A stretch of 64,000 nt of DNA. Origin: Vespa crabro. Lineage: Eukaryota; Arthropoda; Insecta; Hymenoptera; Vespidae. Shown one piece after another: positions 45,680 to 58,559 of this stretch (its first letter is position 1; each line of letters begins with the position of its first letter). The stretch is taken from NCBI RefSeq assembly GCF_910589235.1, contig NC_060965.1, positions 7,724,755-7,788,754 on the forward strand, read 5' to 3'. Made by a program: the position numbers and the translations under genes. The notes beneath the pieces were generated by a model, which was given only the letters and a program-made list of their open reading frames with translations, searched no databases and was not told the origin of the DNA.

Positions 45680-48330
45680 CTAGCTCAGTTTTATGAAGAA
45701 AATCCCTACGAGTTTTCAGGTATCACCTTCCATCTGTTCTAGTTTAGCTCCGATGATAGTTGCGGATGCGTCAATTGTAGAAGCTATTGGTTTGTTATAA
45801 GACGGAAAAGCGAGCAATCTGATTGTTACGAGTGTGTTTTTGCATGTTTCAAATGCCTTATTGGCTTTAGGAATCCATGCAATCTTGGTTTTATCATTTT
45901 TTATTGATTCTTTAAGGTAACTATTGAGAAGAAGCATGTGCTGCTTGAGGTATACAACGACGATAGTAGTTAATTATGGAGTTCAAAGATAGTTTCACAT
46001 TTCTAATATCCTTTAATGGCATCAACTCGTTCACATGTTGGAGTGTAATCATGTTCATTAATGGTGTTACCCAGAAAGTTTATCTCCGTTTGGTTGAACA
46101 GGTATTTTTTGAGATTCATAATAAGGTTGTTGTCTTTTAAGCGTTCGAGCATGATACATACGTGTTCCAGGTGTTGGTCTTCGTCGTTCGAGAATACCAG
46201 AATGTCATCCACGTAACCGAAGACGAAATCCAGGTCTCCAAAAAGTGCGTCCATAAAACGTTGGTATGATTGAGTGATGTTTTTTAGATCAAAGGCTATA
46301 CATATATACCCGTAAAGATCCCATGGAGTTATGATGGCAATTTTTTCAAAGTCGTTCTCATGCATAGGTAGTTGTAGGTATGCTTTTTCACAGTCGATTT
46401 TGCTGTAAAGTTTTTTATTGTGTAGACGTAGAAAGAGTTCTTGGATGAGCGAAGGATATCAGGATCAGTAGTATCATTGAGTTTACGGTAGTCACCACAC
46501 ATTTTCCTGCTGTTGTCTTCCTTACATGTCATATGAATAGGACTGGCGTACATGCTGCTAGAGAGTCTAATGATTCCGGAGTCCAGAAATTCTCTGATTT
46601 GAGTTTTTGCCGTTGCTGCCTGTTCATCTGCTAGTTTGCATGCTCGTACAATGATTGATGGACTATACGTAGTAATCTTGTGCGCAAATGAGCGTACTTT
46701 TGAATTTAAGCATGGCTTGAATTTAAGCATGGCTTAAGCATGGCTTGCTAATCGGCTTTGTGATCTCAATGAATTGTTTTAAGTATCCACATCTGCGATG
46801 ATGAAAGAGCAAGAGAAATTCCTGCGGAAATTTAAATCATGGTTGATGATTTTAATGCCATATGTATTTATTTGTGATAAATTTGTAACATAAAGTGTAA
46901 GTGAGTCGATAATTCGTTTTTACGAAACTTTTTTGCGGGTATTAAGGACACGATGGATCCAGAGTCAATCAAGAATTTCTGTTTGGTAGTATAGTCGTAT
47001 GTGTAGTTGGAGCTCTTTTGGTCTGAAGTGGTTGTTTTTCACTGCTCCCACTAAAGACAGCGACATTAGTTTATCTGATTTGTTGTTGTCAGTGTGCTTG
47101 TTGAGGTAGATTTGCAAGGTAAGGTGCAGCGTTTTGCTTTGCTGCCAAAATTTTGGTGATAATAACAAATGCCATTGCCGTGCAGGTGTCGGTGATTTTG
47201 GTCTGCTGCATAATGCATTAGAGATTATTAAGCCTGCAGTTGTTGGTCTGATTGTTGTACTAAAGTGAGTTGTTGTAGTTGCTGTTATTTGTTTTATTGC
47301 TGTGATTTTAACTCATTGATCTCCATGATAAGAAATTTTTTAATTTCTATGTGCTTTGAGTCAATGTTTTGAAGAATTGATGATGCTAGATAGCGTACAG
47401 AGATTGCCATGTCCAGGTTATTCTGTTGATCGTAGGGCATCAGCTCGTAAAAACAGTCCGCAAACTCGGCTATAGTATCAAGAGGAAAATTGTGGTAATC
47501 AGATGCGGTTTGATATTCGTTCAAGCCAAAGTTGATGCAATATGGTATCATCACCGGAACCATCAGCCAAATTGGGCATTTATCACAGGAGCTGGGAAAG
47601 CGTTCTATTTCCAAGCGATGACTCAGATAGAAGTTTCTATACTTGTTTTCGTCTGGAATCAGAGAGTCGTGAGATAATCGCGTTTTTGAGAGCTTTGTAC
47701 TTTTCTGAAGCGGGCTCTTGTAGTACTACGTCTAACATCAGCTCGATTATGTCTTGATCAAGGGGATTAAGGATCGTCAAGTATTTTACTTTGTCATCGA
47801 CGATTCCAAAAGTAATGAATTCATCTTCAGCCATAATGAGCCAGAGATCCAGTTGATTTTTAGTAAATATAACCAATTTAAGTTGACTCATCGAATATTT
47901 GTTATAGGCTGGTAATCGATTATAATTGTGCAGATTCTGCGTATCAGAAATACTTCCTGCTATTGTTCCTGTTATTTACAATATTGAGAGTGGTAAAGCT
48001 GTCGTAGTATTATGTAGCGTCCTTTGACCGTTGTTTTGATTCCTTTGTTCAGGATGGGTTCCTTTGTCATCTGTATCTTCTGTGTCACCAATGTATTTAA
48101 CTTGCCATTATTGTTAATTCATAAGGAGATTGGGTTCAGGTTCGCATTGAATCCTAATAAGTTTGTACGTAACTGTAACTTTTGAAATGGTATTCGGCTT
48201 TTGTGATTTTCTTTTAGGTGTTTTGAACACGAGGCCCGTATTTTATGATGAGACAGGATGGCTGACGCCAATATGTTTTCCCTTCGTAGGAGCTCTTGAT
48301 GCACAAAAATCACGTTCGGGTCACCAATTA
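45680..48330 (-). pseudogene. Ty3/gypsy retrotransposon interior (gag and partial pol)
   Basis: Reads leftward from the right-arm LTR. Directly after the LTR comes a primer-binding-site candidate, TGGTGACCCGAACGTG (48311-48327). Gag is at 47891-47294, containing DEFITFGIVDDKVKYLTIL and KYKALKNAIISRLSDS, the usual core of insect gypsy Gag. A knuckle-like CYYHQNFGSKAKRCTLPC lies near 47120-47170. Protease has the active-site triad DSG at 46959-46967 within FLIDSGSIVSLIPAKK. Reverse transcriptase spans 46730-46003 with GDYRKLND and an intact YVDD at 46204-46215. RNase H begins at 45937 (TIDASATIIGAKLEQ) and fades out near 45680. Integrase and the 3' LTR are missing: the LINE fragment follows. 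Several frameshifts break gag and pol. Confidence 0.87.
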
Positions 48331-48612
48331 TGGGTTTTATTGTTGATAAACTACTATGTAGAAAGAACTTTTCACATCAAGTAACAATAGTGATATGTTT
48401 ATTTAACTATGTTCGATATACAATAAGTACAATCAGACTATGACTTTTAGCAGCTATGGCTGTGGTCTCTAGAAAAATCGAAGAATGAATGAATGATTTC
48501 TCTTGTGTTCACGTTGGTTTCCCGCATGTACGTTTGATGGCGCCGAGGCATGTTAGTTATTTCTTGCCAGAGAAGGAGTAAAAGTTGCAACGAACGCAAC
48601 ACATTTCTAACA
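48331..48612 (-). repeat. LTR at the inner end of the right arm (5' LTR of the gypsy element)
   Basis: On the minus strand it begins TGTTAGAAATGTG (48612) and ends ATAAAACCCA (48331), followed four bases later by the primer-binding-site candidate. It is therefore the true 5' LTR of the interior at 45680-48330. Length 282 bp, equal to the left-arm copy. Confidence 0.85.
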
Positions 48613-49647
48613 CTAAATCCACCTGGCGAGAGATACGAAAATTAAAACGACGCGCGTTCCGGCGGGAATCTCTACGGCATCAGCTGCAGCGCTACCATTT
48701 TTTAATATTTTTCAATAATTTTTGTAAGAGAGATTGTTTAATCTCTATAAACTAGCATGTAGCCGGAAATAAAAAATATTTGTTTGATACTTTTGAGTTT
48801 ATAAATTTTTTAAAATAAGTACATTTTTCGAGAGTTCTGTGTGATTTGATCCCTTAAATTAAAATATATCTCTTATATTAATAATTTTATATCTGCACAC
48901 ATACAAATGCGCAACAGATTAATATCTTTTTTTCCTTTTTATAGAAAACATTAAACTCGAGAAACAAAAATTATCGCAGATATTTTCAATAGAATAAGAT
49001 TCCGTTGAAAAGAAAAAAAAAAATGAAAAAAGACAATTGACTTTCATATATTATTTATCAATATACACTTGCAAAGAAAATTATTATTTATTTCTAAAAC
49101 GAAATTTTTTAAATCAAAGTTCTTTAAGTATATCTAAAAAAAAAATGGAGATATTCGAAATTGATCGAAGTTTTTGTTTCACCATCTATATCTGCTTTAC
49201 AATTGTGTATATGTGTATGTATGCGCGTAAGAGAGAGGAGAAAGAAAGAGAGAGGAGAGAGAAAGAGAGAAAGAGAGAGAGAGAGAGTTCCTCGTATGTT
49301 TTCGAAATTAGATAATAGGAGAGAGACAAATATTAAATAAGAATATAGAAAATTAGAAACATTAATAATAATAACAATAACAACAACTATAATAACAATA
49401 ACAATAATAATAATAATCGAATAAAGAAGGATATTGAAGAATAAAAATCAGTTAAGATATAAGAGACAATAAGAGCAAAAAAGAGAGAGAGGAAGATATC
49501 TAGTAAGCTTTCTTAATAAAAAAAGAGACAGCTCAAGCAGAAACTAAATAATCAGGATAATTAAATTCCTGAAGATTTGTAAAGGCTCGCCGACTGATTA
49601 AATTGGCTGGAAGATTGCAGCTGGAGAGAGATGAGCGAATTTTCGGT

Positions 49648-49691
<44 letters not shown>

Positions 49692-50208
49692 TGTCTCTTT
49701 TACTGTATTTCTTTCTCTCTTCCTCTAGCCCGGTTTCTATCTATCTATATGTCTGTCAAGACGACGTTTTGATTAGTTAAGACTTCAAGCTAACATTGAT
49801 CCTTCTATCCTTTCTCTCAAGAAGAGAAAATCCTGCGAACAGCAGGAAACGAGAAGAAATTCTTTCCTTCTCTCTCTTTCTTCGTATATCGTTATTTCTT
49901 TTTTACTTTCATTCACTCAACCATATAATCGAACTTCTTTGAATAGACATCTATACTTCTTCGATGATCAACATAGAAATAGATCGAAACTTTGAAGAAC
50001 TTTTTCTTTCCGTTCTCTTTTTTTTCTTCTTTTTTCTCTCTCCTAACGCACAATTCATCCGCTTAGATATCACTAATGTAATATTAAATAAGTGATACAT
50101 AATTGTTGTTACGAGTATTTGCTCGTGATTACTTATGACGATTCTATCTGCGACCATTCTTGTTCATATAATGAAAAAGATTTAAGAAAAATAAAAAATG
50201 AAAGAAAT

Positions 50209-50265
<57 letters not shown>

Positions 50266-50865
50266 TAATTTGTATTTTTGATTTGATATATGCTTGAGAC
50301 ATATAAATTAAATTTAATAATCAATAATATCGAATAAAAATGAGAGAAAAAGAGAGAAAATATATATATTATATAGTAGCAATATTAAATTAAAAGAAGG
50401 TAAAAAAGAAATTAAAAATAAATTTAAAAAATATAATGAATATTGAAAAATCTAGTATACATATTAATAATAAAATTTTTTTCTGTTTCATAAAACGAAA
50501 AATAAATATATATGTTATGAGAGATAACTCGAATTATATAACTAAACATGTTTAATTCTTGTCATGAATAAACTCTATTATTATCATCCCTTATATTTTC
50601 AAAAAATAGAGCCATAAATGTTTTATATCTTTTCTCGATAAAAAAAAAGAAGGAAAGATTTTCTTAAATGTTAAAAAGAAAATCCCTGACAATTAAAAAG
50701 AGAAATACAACGGAAAAAAAGTATTTTTAAAGTAATAATATATAGTAAAGAATTAGACAAATAAAGTAAACAATTTTTTTAAAGTAATAATATTAATTCG
50801 TTTAACTAACAATTAATAAAATTATTTATTAACGCGAAACTTTTATAATGTAATATATTATATTC

Positions 50866-50915
<50 letters not shown>

Positions 50916-52017
50916 TTTATTTGAGGATTGTTATCGACGACTGTAGTTATTTACTTTGATGGTAAGATTTTGATTTTCTCTTTCTTTTTATTTTTTAAAT
51001 TATTATCATTTTCGATTTCAAGATTACCGTAAATATAATTCAGATATTTTATTAATTAATCATTTGTTTATTTAACAGAGATTTTTGTTATTACGGAGAT
51101 TATATATTAATTTTTACTCTGTTTTCGAATTGATGCGGGAATAAAAAAAAAAAGAAAAAATATTTTTCGATACATTCAGTCAATCGATCTTTTCGAATTT
51201 TAGAGAAAACATTATCAATTCTATAGTGATTGAACTTGATTTAATGTTTATCAAACCTATTCACTTTGGCTTCATGACTATTTTTACGTACGTAGCCGTC
51301 TGCCAAAACGTGAAAAGTTGAACGATTCTCTCCAAACCGGATTGTACAGACGAGGTTTATCAATAGTAACAAGAATATAACGTTCTTTCAAAAATATTAT
51401 TTGTATTACAACGATGTCTTTTCGGAGACCCGAGTGTTATTGGATTCAGCAGTTAAGAATCGAAATAACTCCGATAGAAGTTGTGCCACAGTTCTGCAGT
51501 TGTTACCAATCATTTCGGTGGACCGAATTACAGAAGAAACAAGTTTTGGTTAAAACGGATGCGAGGAACTGAAATTACTTTCATTTTGACTTTATCTTGG
51601 TCGATCTTCAAGGCTTACATTAGAATATCTAAAATGTATGTGAGTGTGTATATAACTGTTGTTGTTGAATTATAAGACTTTCAGAATAATCATAGAACAT
51701 ATAGATTTATTTCTAAAAACTTTGGAAAGGAAATAACATCATAGAACAAATGAGTTTTTTGCGTGAAAATTGTAATATAAACGAAACGTGCGATCGCTTC
51801 GGAGGATTGGTGAGTAAAAATATGAAAGAACGAGCAAGCAATCTATTTGAATATATCGGGTGAGTAGAATGTGAGAAAAAGATGGAATGCGTTCCGTTGT
51901 TGTTGTAATTAAAACGAAGAAAATTTTTTAATGAAAAAAAATAACTGGTAATCACACAGCAATAATATCCGGAGAGTACGAAGGGTGACGTATATGCCAA
52001 TTAAATGATAATAGGTT

Positions 52018-54110
52018 TTGTGTGAGTGAAAGTAAGTATGTTGGTAGACAGTGAACTCACACTTTTCAATCTCTCATATGTATATCTTTCTTCGATGGTA
52101 ACGTGCTTCTCACAGTGATGCTACGACATCGGTACGCATTTATTTCATGATAAATGCGTAGGAAATAATAAACATAATTGATACATGTAAGAATCAGTAT
52201 ATTAATCTGCGAAAAAAAATGAGAATTTTTCGAATGTTTTCTTAAAAGTAATTAGTTATATATTACATTATTTTAATACAAATTAAAACATGAGTTCATT
52301 TCGACACTACCTATGAGGCAGAACTTTCAGTGCTTTTTTTACATGGTTTCTCCTGTAGGAGTAGGGCACTCTATACTACTTCGATTATTACTACTACTAT
52401 TATTACTACAACTACTGATAAGAATAATAACATAACATAATATAATAATAATAATAAAAATGTACTCAAATAATATTTATATTCATCTAGATATTATTTA
52501 ATACATTTTATATTGTAACAGTAAAGATAATTAGCTTTGATTGATCGTGAGTAAGAAACAGTATAGAAACAAATGTATAATGGTCATAAGATAGTAAAAC
52601 AAGGAGAAATGTTAGCAGACGAAAACAAAAGAAACATTTCATAATTTTATTCATATGTCGTTAGTGTTAGATTTATCTACCGATAAATCTCATATGTCGA
52701 AATTATCAAAGACATGATTTGTTGAGAGTTCGCACGTCAAGCACCACACACAATGATATATTTTAACTTCACTTCTTATTATAAATTACAGTCATCATAT
52801 GCCATCATATGTATATAATATAAGTATCTTCTATTTCTTTTTATTACTGCTCTTATTACTATACTATTATATTATATATTATTATTATAATAACAGTAGT
52901 ACTAATAGTAATAATGTGAAGTGAACTCCTACAGAGGATATAATAAGAAATACCACTGGAAGAAAAATCTCATAGATAATGTAGAAAGGAACTCGTGTTT
53001 TTATCTTTATTAAAAATAATATATATAATATATTTGTTCACTAATTATTAATTTTGAAAAAATAATCGACAAATGTATATACTTCATAATTATTTGTCAT
53101 TGAACAAAATTATACTGCCGCTATGTCCTATCTAGCATAGATCACCGCGCAATTCACGTCAGTCCACTGGAGGAAACAAATATAAGTAATTAAATAATAA
53201 GACTTTATCAAATTATTAAATAAGTAAGAAAGAGTAAATTCATTATTTTCAGTAAAAAAATTAGATACAGTAAACAAACACCGAAAAATTATTTAGCCTC
53301 GAAGAATCTACAATTTTTGAATTACGAATTCAAATACTTGCCAATGAGCTACACATTGTTTGTAGAGTCTTTATCTTATTATTTAATAAAATCTAAAAGA
53401 AACTATAAATTTTTCCAAAAGTTAACAATAAAATAGAAATTCAGATCCCTTGACATAAACGATTGGACATGTATTTTCTTATTTTTGCCATAGAATCATC
53501 TGGCTAAAGCTTACTAATAAAATGATCGAGTGAGTTACCGTAGCTTCTCCGTACGAGTATCGTGAAACCCATTTCTTTGCGTTTAAAAATGTTTCAAAAA
53601 TCTGAGTATCTGCTATTTATGCAACAACCAAGTAAGCAATCGCTACTTCACGGACATAATTATGCACCATTTAAACGTGATATGAAAATCAGTCGTGGGA
53701 ATATAAGCTTCATCTCTTTTGCAAATTTCAAGGGACGCCACAGTATTAAACTTTTTCTTCGCGAAAAATGTCGAAAATAGCATTGACGCCATCAATAGGA
53801 AGTAATTCTCGATATATTTCTATGAGCAAGGTCTATTTTAAAGACGAAGGTTTAATCTACGGCGTCCTTTCGGCGGAGTTTTGAAAAAGCTTTTTATTTG
53901 AACATAAGCTATTCTTGAAAAATATCATTTTTTAACATGATTTTTTTCAAAGAAAATAAAGCTGTTTCAAAAATCCGTCGAATAGTTGTCTTAGATTAAA
54001 GCTTTATCTTTAAAATGCGACCTTGTTCGTTACAATCGGTCAAGAATTACCATTTGATGACATAAACCATTATAAAACCAGGGGTAATGAACAGTTTTAA
54101 TAACGAAACT
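52018..54110 (+). repeat. Right-arm copy of the 2.2-kb dispersed segment
   Basis: Same orientation as the diverged copy at 21958-24190, and mirror of 36265-38357. Contains the foldback element at 53803-54049. The empty MITE site corresponds to the TA in GATAGTAAAACAAGG near 52594. Confidence 0.8.
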
Positions 54111-54228
54111 CTTCGTCATATCGTAACGGGATATTAGAATGGTATTGAGTAATTTATCTCGTAGATTCCACGTTGATTTTGTGCGATCATTGGAAAAGAA
54201 ATAAAATAGAACGAAAGGAAGAAAAATG

Positions 54229-54269
<41 letters not shown>

Positions 54270-55703
54270 CTCAAAGTTGTCGTCGTCGTCCCTCTCTTTT
54301 TCTTTGTTGTTGCGTATCAAGAAAATAAAAAGAAAAAACTGAAAAAAAGACAAAAACGAAAAATATGACATAATATTAAATGCGAAGTCGTTTACTTAGG
54401 CTCGATACTAAGTAATACGTATGTTTGTATGTATGTATAATACATATTATATTCTATATTCATGTCTTTTTTTCTTTTTAAATAATTCATTTTGTACTTC
54501 GTCGATTTGTTATTTTTGAAACGATGCGTATTTATACTTAAACAATAAGGTAGTAAATTTATTATCAACAATGTTTTATTTAACCAAAGTAAATATTTCC
54601 GTACTATTTTATTTATAAAAATTTGAAATTTATATATTTATATATATAAACATATAAATATATAAACATATTTATATATTTATATATATAAACATAAACA
54701 CACACACGCACACACACACACACACTATAGGCACACAGGATATATAAAAGTTAAAATATGGTTGAATATTAAAAATTTTCAAATGGATTATTACGTATAT
54801 ACAAAAAATATTTTTAAATAAAGAATTGATCTCTCATGCATTAATATTACAAAATTTACACATACAGACACATATATACATATATTATGGAAATTGTACA
54901 AGATACTTTGTGAGAATTTATTGAAAATTTATGAAGAAAAAGCAAAAAGATTTCCTTTTTTAAAAATTTGTTTAAAATATGAAAAATAGAAAAAATAGAA
55001 AAGAGAAAAAAATAAATCCTTACAATCTAAAAGCCTTATAAGCAAAGCAGAACGTATGACGGTGTTTGTGTAGTAACCAATATATGTGGGATGGGAGATT
55101 CCAGAGCATGCTCTTGAACCTTCATCCTTTGTGTATGTATTATATGTATTGTGTATGTATGTGTTATATCGATCGACAGTGGAACAAAGAGATGGAAGGT
55201 TCCAAAGCTGGCTAGTCATGTGTGTGTGCGTGTGTGAGGTAATTCGATTGGTAGTTAAACAAAGAAGTGGAAGATTATAACGTAATTAATAACTTGCGTG
55301 TGTTTAAGTCAAATTGGTTGACAGAGCGTGATTTATCTTTGCAAAGTGCTTATATTTATGGAAAGAAAAGAAGGAGCTGAGATATTGGGATAAAGAGAGA
55401 GAATGATAAAATGTGACGAAAATGAGTGTGCGATAGAGTCTTGAATGAAATAACGTACCAACGAAACTGCGAGAACGACCAGCGGTGACGTATCAACATA
55501 ACAGCCAGAGCAACCAGCGAAGCAGCGAATGTAACCAGCGAAGTAAGAATAAACGTATAAACGAAACTGTGAGAAGGACTATCGGGTCTGCGAACAGCGG
55601 ACAATGAACAGCATGCGATCTTTGCTTTTATAGTTTTATATTTGTTAAATATATTTTTATATTTAAAAAGTTGAGCTGAACGTTGTTTTCCTCAGCACTG
55701 CGT

Positions 55704-56885
55704 CTGTCTATCAATAGAATAGAATTGAATGTGCCATTTTTTATACATCTTCAATTTTTTCCCTGTATATACAATATATATAGTATATCTAATACATATT
55801 CGTATACGTATATGTAGCCTTTCGCATTGCTTAATTTCAGCTGATAAAGCGTTGTATATTTTTATTCCATCATACAATAATTTCTTTTGCGTACTCCTTG
55901 TTTTATGAAATTTTATTGCAACATCTGCATCCTGTCGTGTGTGTCTTCCGTTTTCATTACCTACTATTTCTAACCTACTAATTAATTATCCAATTAGTAA
56001 ATTCCTTATTATCTTAAAAATCAATATACATACATTTTAACATAGACTCTATGGATATAAACTGCAATATTTGCAGCGTATGTTCCACTTTGGTATCTGT
56101 TGCATTGCAACACAACTCTTATTGCCTGATGTTGCGCTATTTGCAACTTATCCAGTTGTGTCTCTCCCATATTCATTGGCAATGATGCACAATATTCAAA
56201 GTTTGCTGCTATGATAGATTTATATATAGTACATCTTGCATATGCTGTTATATAATTGCCTATTCTATTTAGAAAGTTAATGTTTTTATCTATCTTTTTT
56301 AATATATAATCATAATGCTCCTTAAATCTAAGCTTATCATCTATAATTACTCTTAAGTATTTTATTTTTTCTACACGTTTCACCTATTCCACCTATGGAT
56401 TTTCGATTCCACCTATGGATTTCAAAACAGTGTTTCCTTTCAATTCTTTTCTTATACTCCTAACTATCATGTTCTGAATCATTTTTAATTTATTCATATT
56501 CGTCCATTCTTTTACTATATTAGACACCTTACTCATTTCTGATTCTAATTGCATGCTTTTTTTTCCAGTGACATAGATTAGCTTATCGTCCGAAAAAATT
56601 TTTATATTACATCTTTCGGGGCATATTATAATTATATCATTCATATATAAAATAAACAATAAGGATTCCACTACAGATTCTTGCAGCACTCCATGTTCAG
56701 TAATAATTAATTCAGACTATTTATCGTAGAAACGAACTCGTTGCGTTCTATTATTTAGATATAATCTAAACCATTCTAAAACAGTATCTCTAATTCCATA
56801 TTAATACAGTTTTTCTGTTAACCTTTCTCTGTTCACTGTTTCAACTGTTTGCTTAATATCCATGAAAATCACTTCCACCATTTTT
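55704..56885 (-). pseudogene. LINE reverse-transcriptase relic (right arm)
   Basis: Mirror copy of the left-arm relic at 33490-34670, with the same broken frames (56689-56393, 56383-56021, 55877-55692) and the same stops, including FSDD at the palm. Identity of the compared frames shows that decay preceded the inverted duplication. Confidence 0.87.
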
Positions 56886-56923
56886 CTTTCACTAATTATT
56901 AATTTCCAATTGTCAACAATTGT

Positions 56924-57133
56924 TTGTATTACAATAGAGGGATTAAGATGCTACCTGAGCGTTGGGCACAAATAGTTGAAAACAATGGCGACTATATCGT
57001 TGATGAAATTGTTTTATTTTGTTTACATAAATTAGTTTTAAAAATGTATTGGAAAACGACATTAATTATTACTAAACCTGAGTTTACGTTAACGATTAAT
57101 AAAACTACTAATGACTTTTTCTTTGTCGTGTGA
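56924..57133 (+). pseudogene. Mariner transposase C-terminal fragment (right arm)
   Basis: Mirror copy of 33240-33449, identical over 69 residues. Contains GIKMLPERWAQIVENNGDYI and no catalytic residues. Confidence 0.8.
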
Positions 57134-57549
57134 TATATGCAGTGTTAATGCACTGTGTATGAGCTTCGTTCACTTCGACGCAACCAACTATCGTTCTTTT
57201 GGATTCATGTGTATCGTCACGTCAATAGCAGATCAGCATATTATTTTTTAACGTAAAGAATCTTTCAATATATCAATCGATTTAGAAATAAATGTTTTTC
57301 AATCGACATCGTTAATGAGTTATTATAATGATGAAAACAGGATATTTCCGTGAAAACCAATTTTTATCTAGATGTTTCGACATTTCCCTTACAACTTTTT
57401 TTTCCTATTTTTCAGCCTATATTTCCGTTGATATCGGATTTTAATGATTAATTTTCATTGTTTGGATTAACAAAATATCATTTTTTAGAGTTTTTAATTT
57501 CATATATCGTATTTATAATTGGTCGACGCTCTGTCAACCAATTTGTCAC

Positions 57550-57591
<42 letters not shown>

Positions 57592-57923
57592 ACTCACACA
57601 CAGACACACTAGCAAGTTTTGGAACTTACCGTCTTTCTGGTCATTTGTCAACCAATATATCTATTTCATACACACATACACACACACATACAAATAGCTA
57701 GTTAGATCTAACATACGCACACACATGCACATCAAGAGCACGTACAAGATATTTGGATTAATTTTTATTAATAATCGCCGCCTAATCTTCTAAGTTCGTT
57801 ATTTATAGAGTTATTATTCAGACGTCGAACCCGCAAAATGCGATTAGAAAAGACGTATCTAATCTTTCTCTCTCTTTCTCTTTCTCTTTTTCTTAGTTAT
57901 ATATTTTATTTTAATAATAGCGT

Positions 57924-57930
<7 letters not shown>

Positions 57931-57954
<24 letters not shown>

Positions 57955-58559
57955 GTAATACGCATACGTATCGATTCTCTGATAATGATAATAATAATGA
58001 TAACAATGATACTAATAATAATAATTTGAATTCTATTATACGCATATCCCGTATAGACAAAGAGAAAGATTGCAAACGGGCTTAAAAGTTCTCTATAATC
58101 TAAAATGGAGGAGAAAATATATTTTTTGTGTTTCTTTTCTTTTTTCTTCTTCTTCAATTTTAATGTCTCTGGCCGATTCGTTTTTTTGCGCACAAATTAT
58201 TATAATTTTCATTTATTATCAGTAAAAATACATACCTGTGTACGAACGAAAATTCATTTGAATTATTAATATATGCGATATTAGTATATGCGAAAAGTAT
58301 ATATTTTTTCAATAAAGCATTTTTGGATATAAATTTACATAAACTTTTTTCATTCTTTTAACCTAGATAATACGTAGTATGTTTGGTCATATATTTTTTG
58401 GACATCTTATATATTTGTCGATTATATATCTTCGATGTATCATTATCAAATGGTATACACAAATGCATACATGTAATCGATTATACTCACTATAGAAGAA
58501 ACAGCAAGGGTCCATATTATGATTCCTTGCTAGCATACTCTTTAAGTATACAAAATTCA
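57931..58559. other. Flank outside the right arm, no recognised gene
   Basis: Unlike the sequence left of 32445. Contains AT-rich tracts and a GAT/AAT-rich stretch near 57985-58025. The minus-strand frame at 58387-58560 probably runs past the DGK relic into intron sequence; a GTGAGT donor-like site sits near 58494. Confidence 0.4.

Larger units (their letters stand above)
48331..57930 (-). repeat. Right arm of the giant inverted duplication (about 9.6 kb)
   Basis: Reverse complement of 32445-42052. The outer end lies in (CT)n at about 57921-57950, where the left arm has only four GA units. Contents in mirror order: LTR 48331-48612, CT/GA/TA tracts (49650-49688, 50215-50261, 50868-50912), 2.2-kb segment 52018-54110, LINE relic 55704-56885, mariner scrap 56924-57133, CA-rich minisatellite 57515-57655. 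The (TA)n and (GA)n tracts differ in length from their left-arm partners (about 44 against 50, and 39 against 41), so the two arms are not a literal copy of one another in the assembly. Confidence 0.93.

Noticed and set aside
42053..48330. The two LTRs read as 5' and 3' LTRs of one element spanning the spacer
   Set aside because: They are in opposite orientation. One element would have both in the same direction. The left LTR is followed by LINE sequence with no primer-binding site or polypurine tract.
57458..57701. His/Thr-rich frames
   Set aside because: They are translations of (CA)n repeats.
32445..57930. Whole palindrome as a simple hairpin-adapter sequencing chimera
   Set aside because: Such chimeras normally fold back with little or no spacer. 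Here a 6.3-kb non-palindromic spacer separates the arms, both outer flanks are unique, and microsatellite lengths differ between arms. A misassembly is still possible, so a read-level check is listed.
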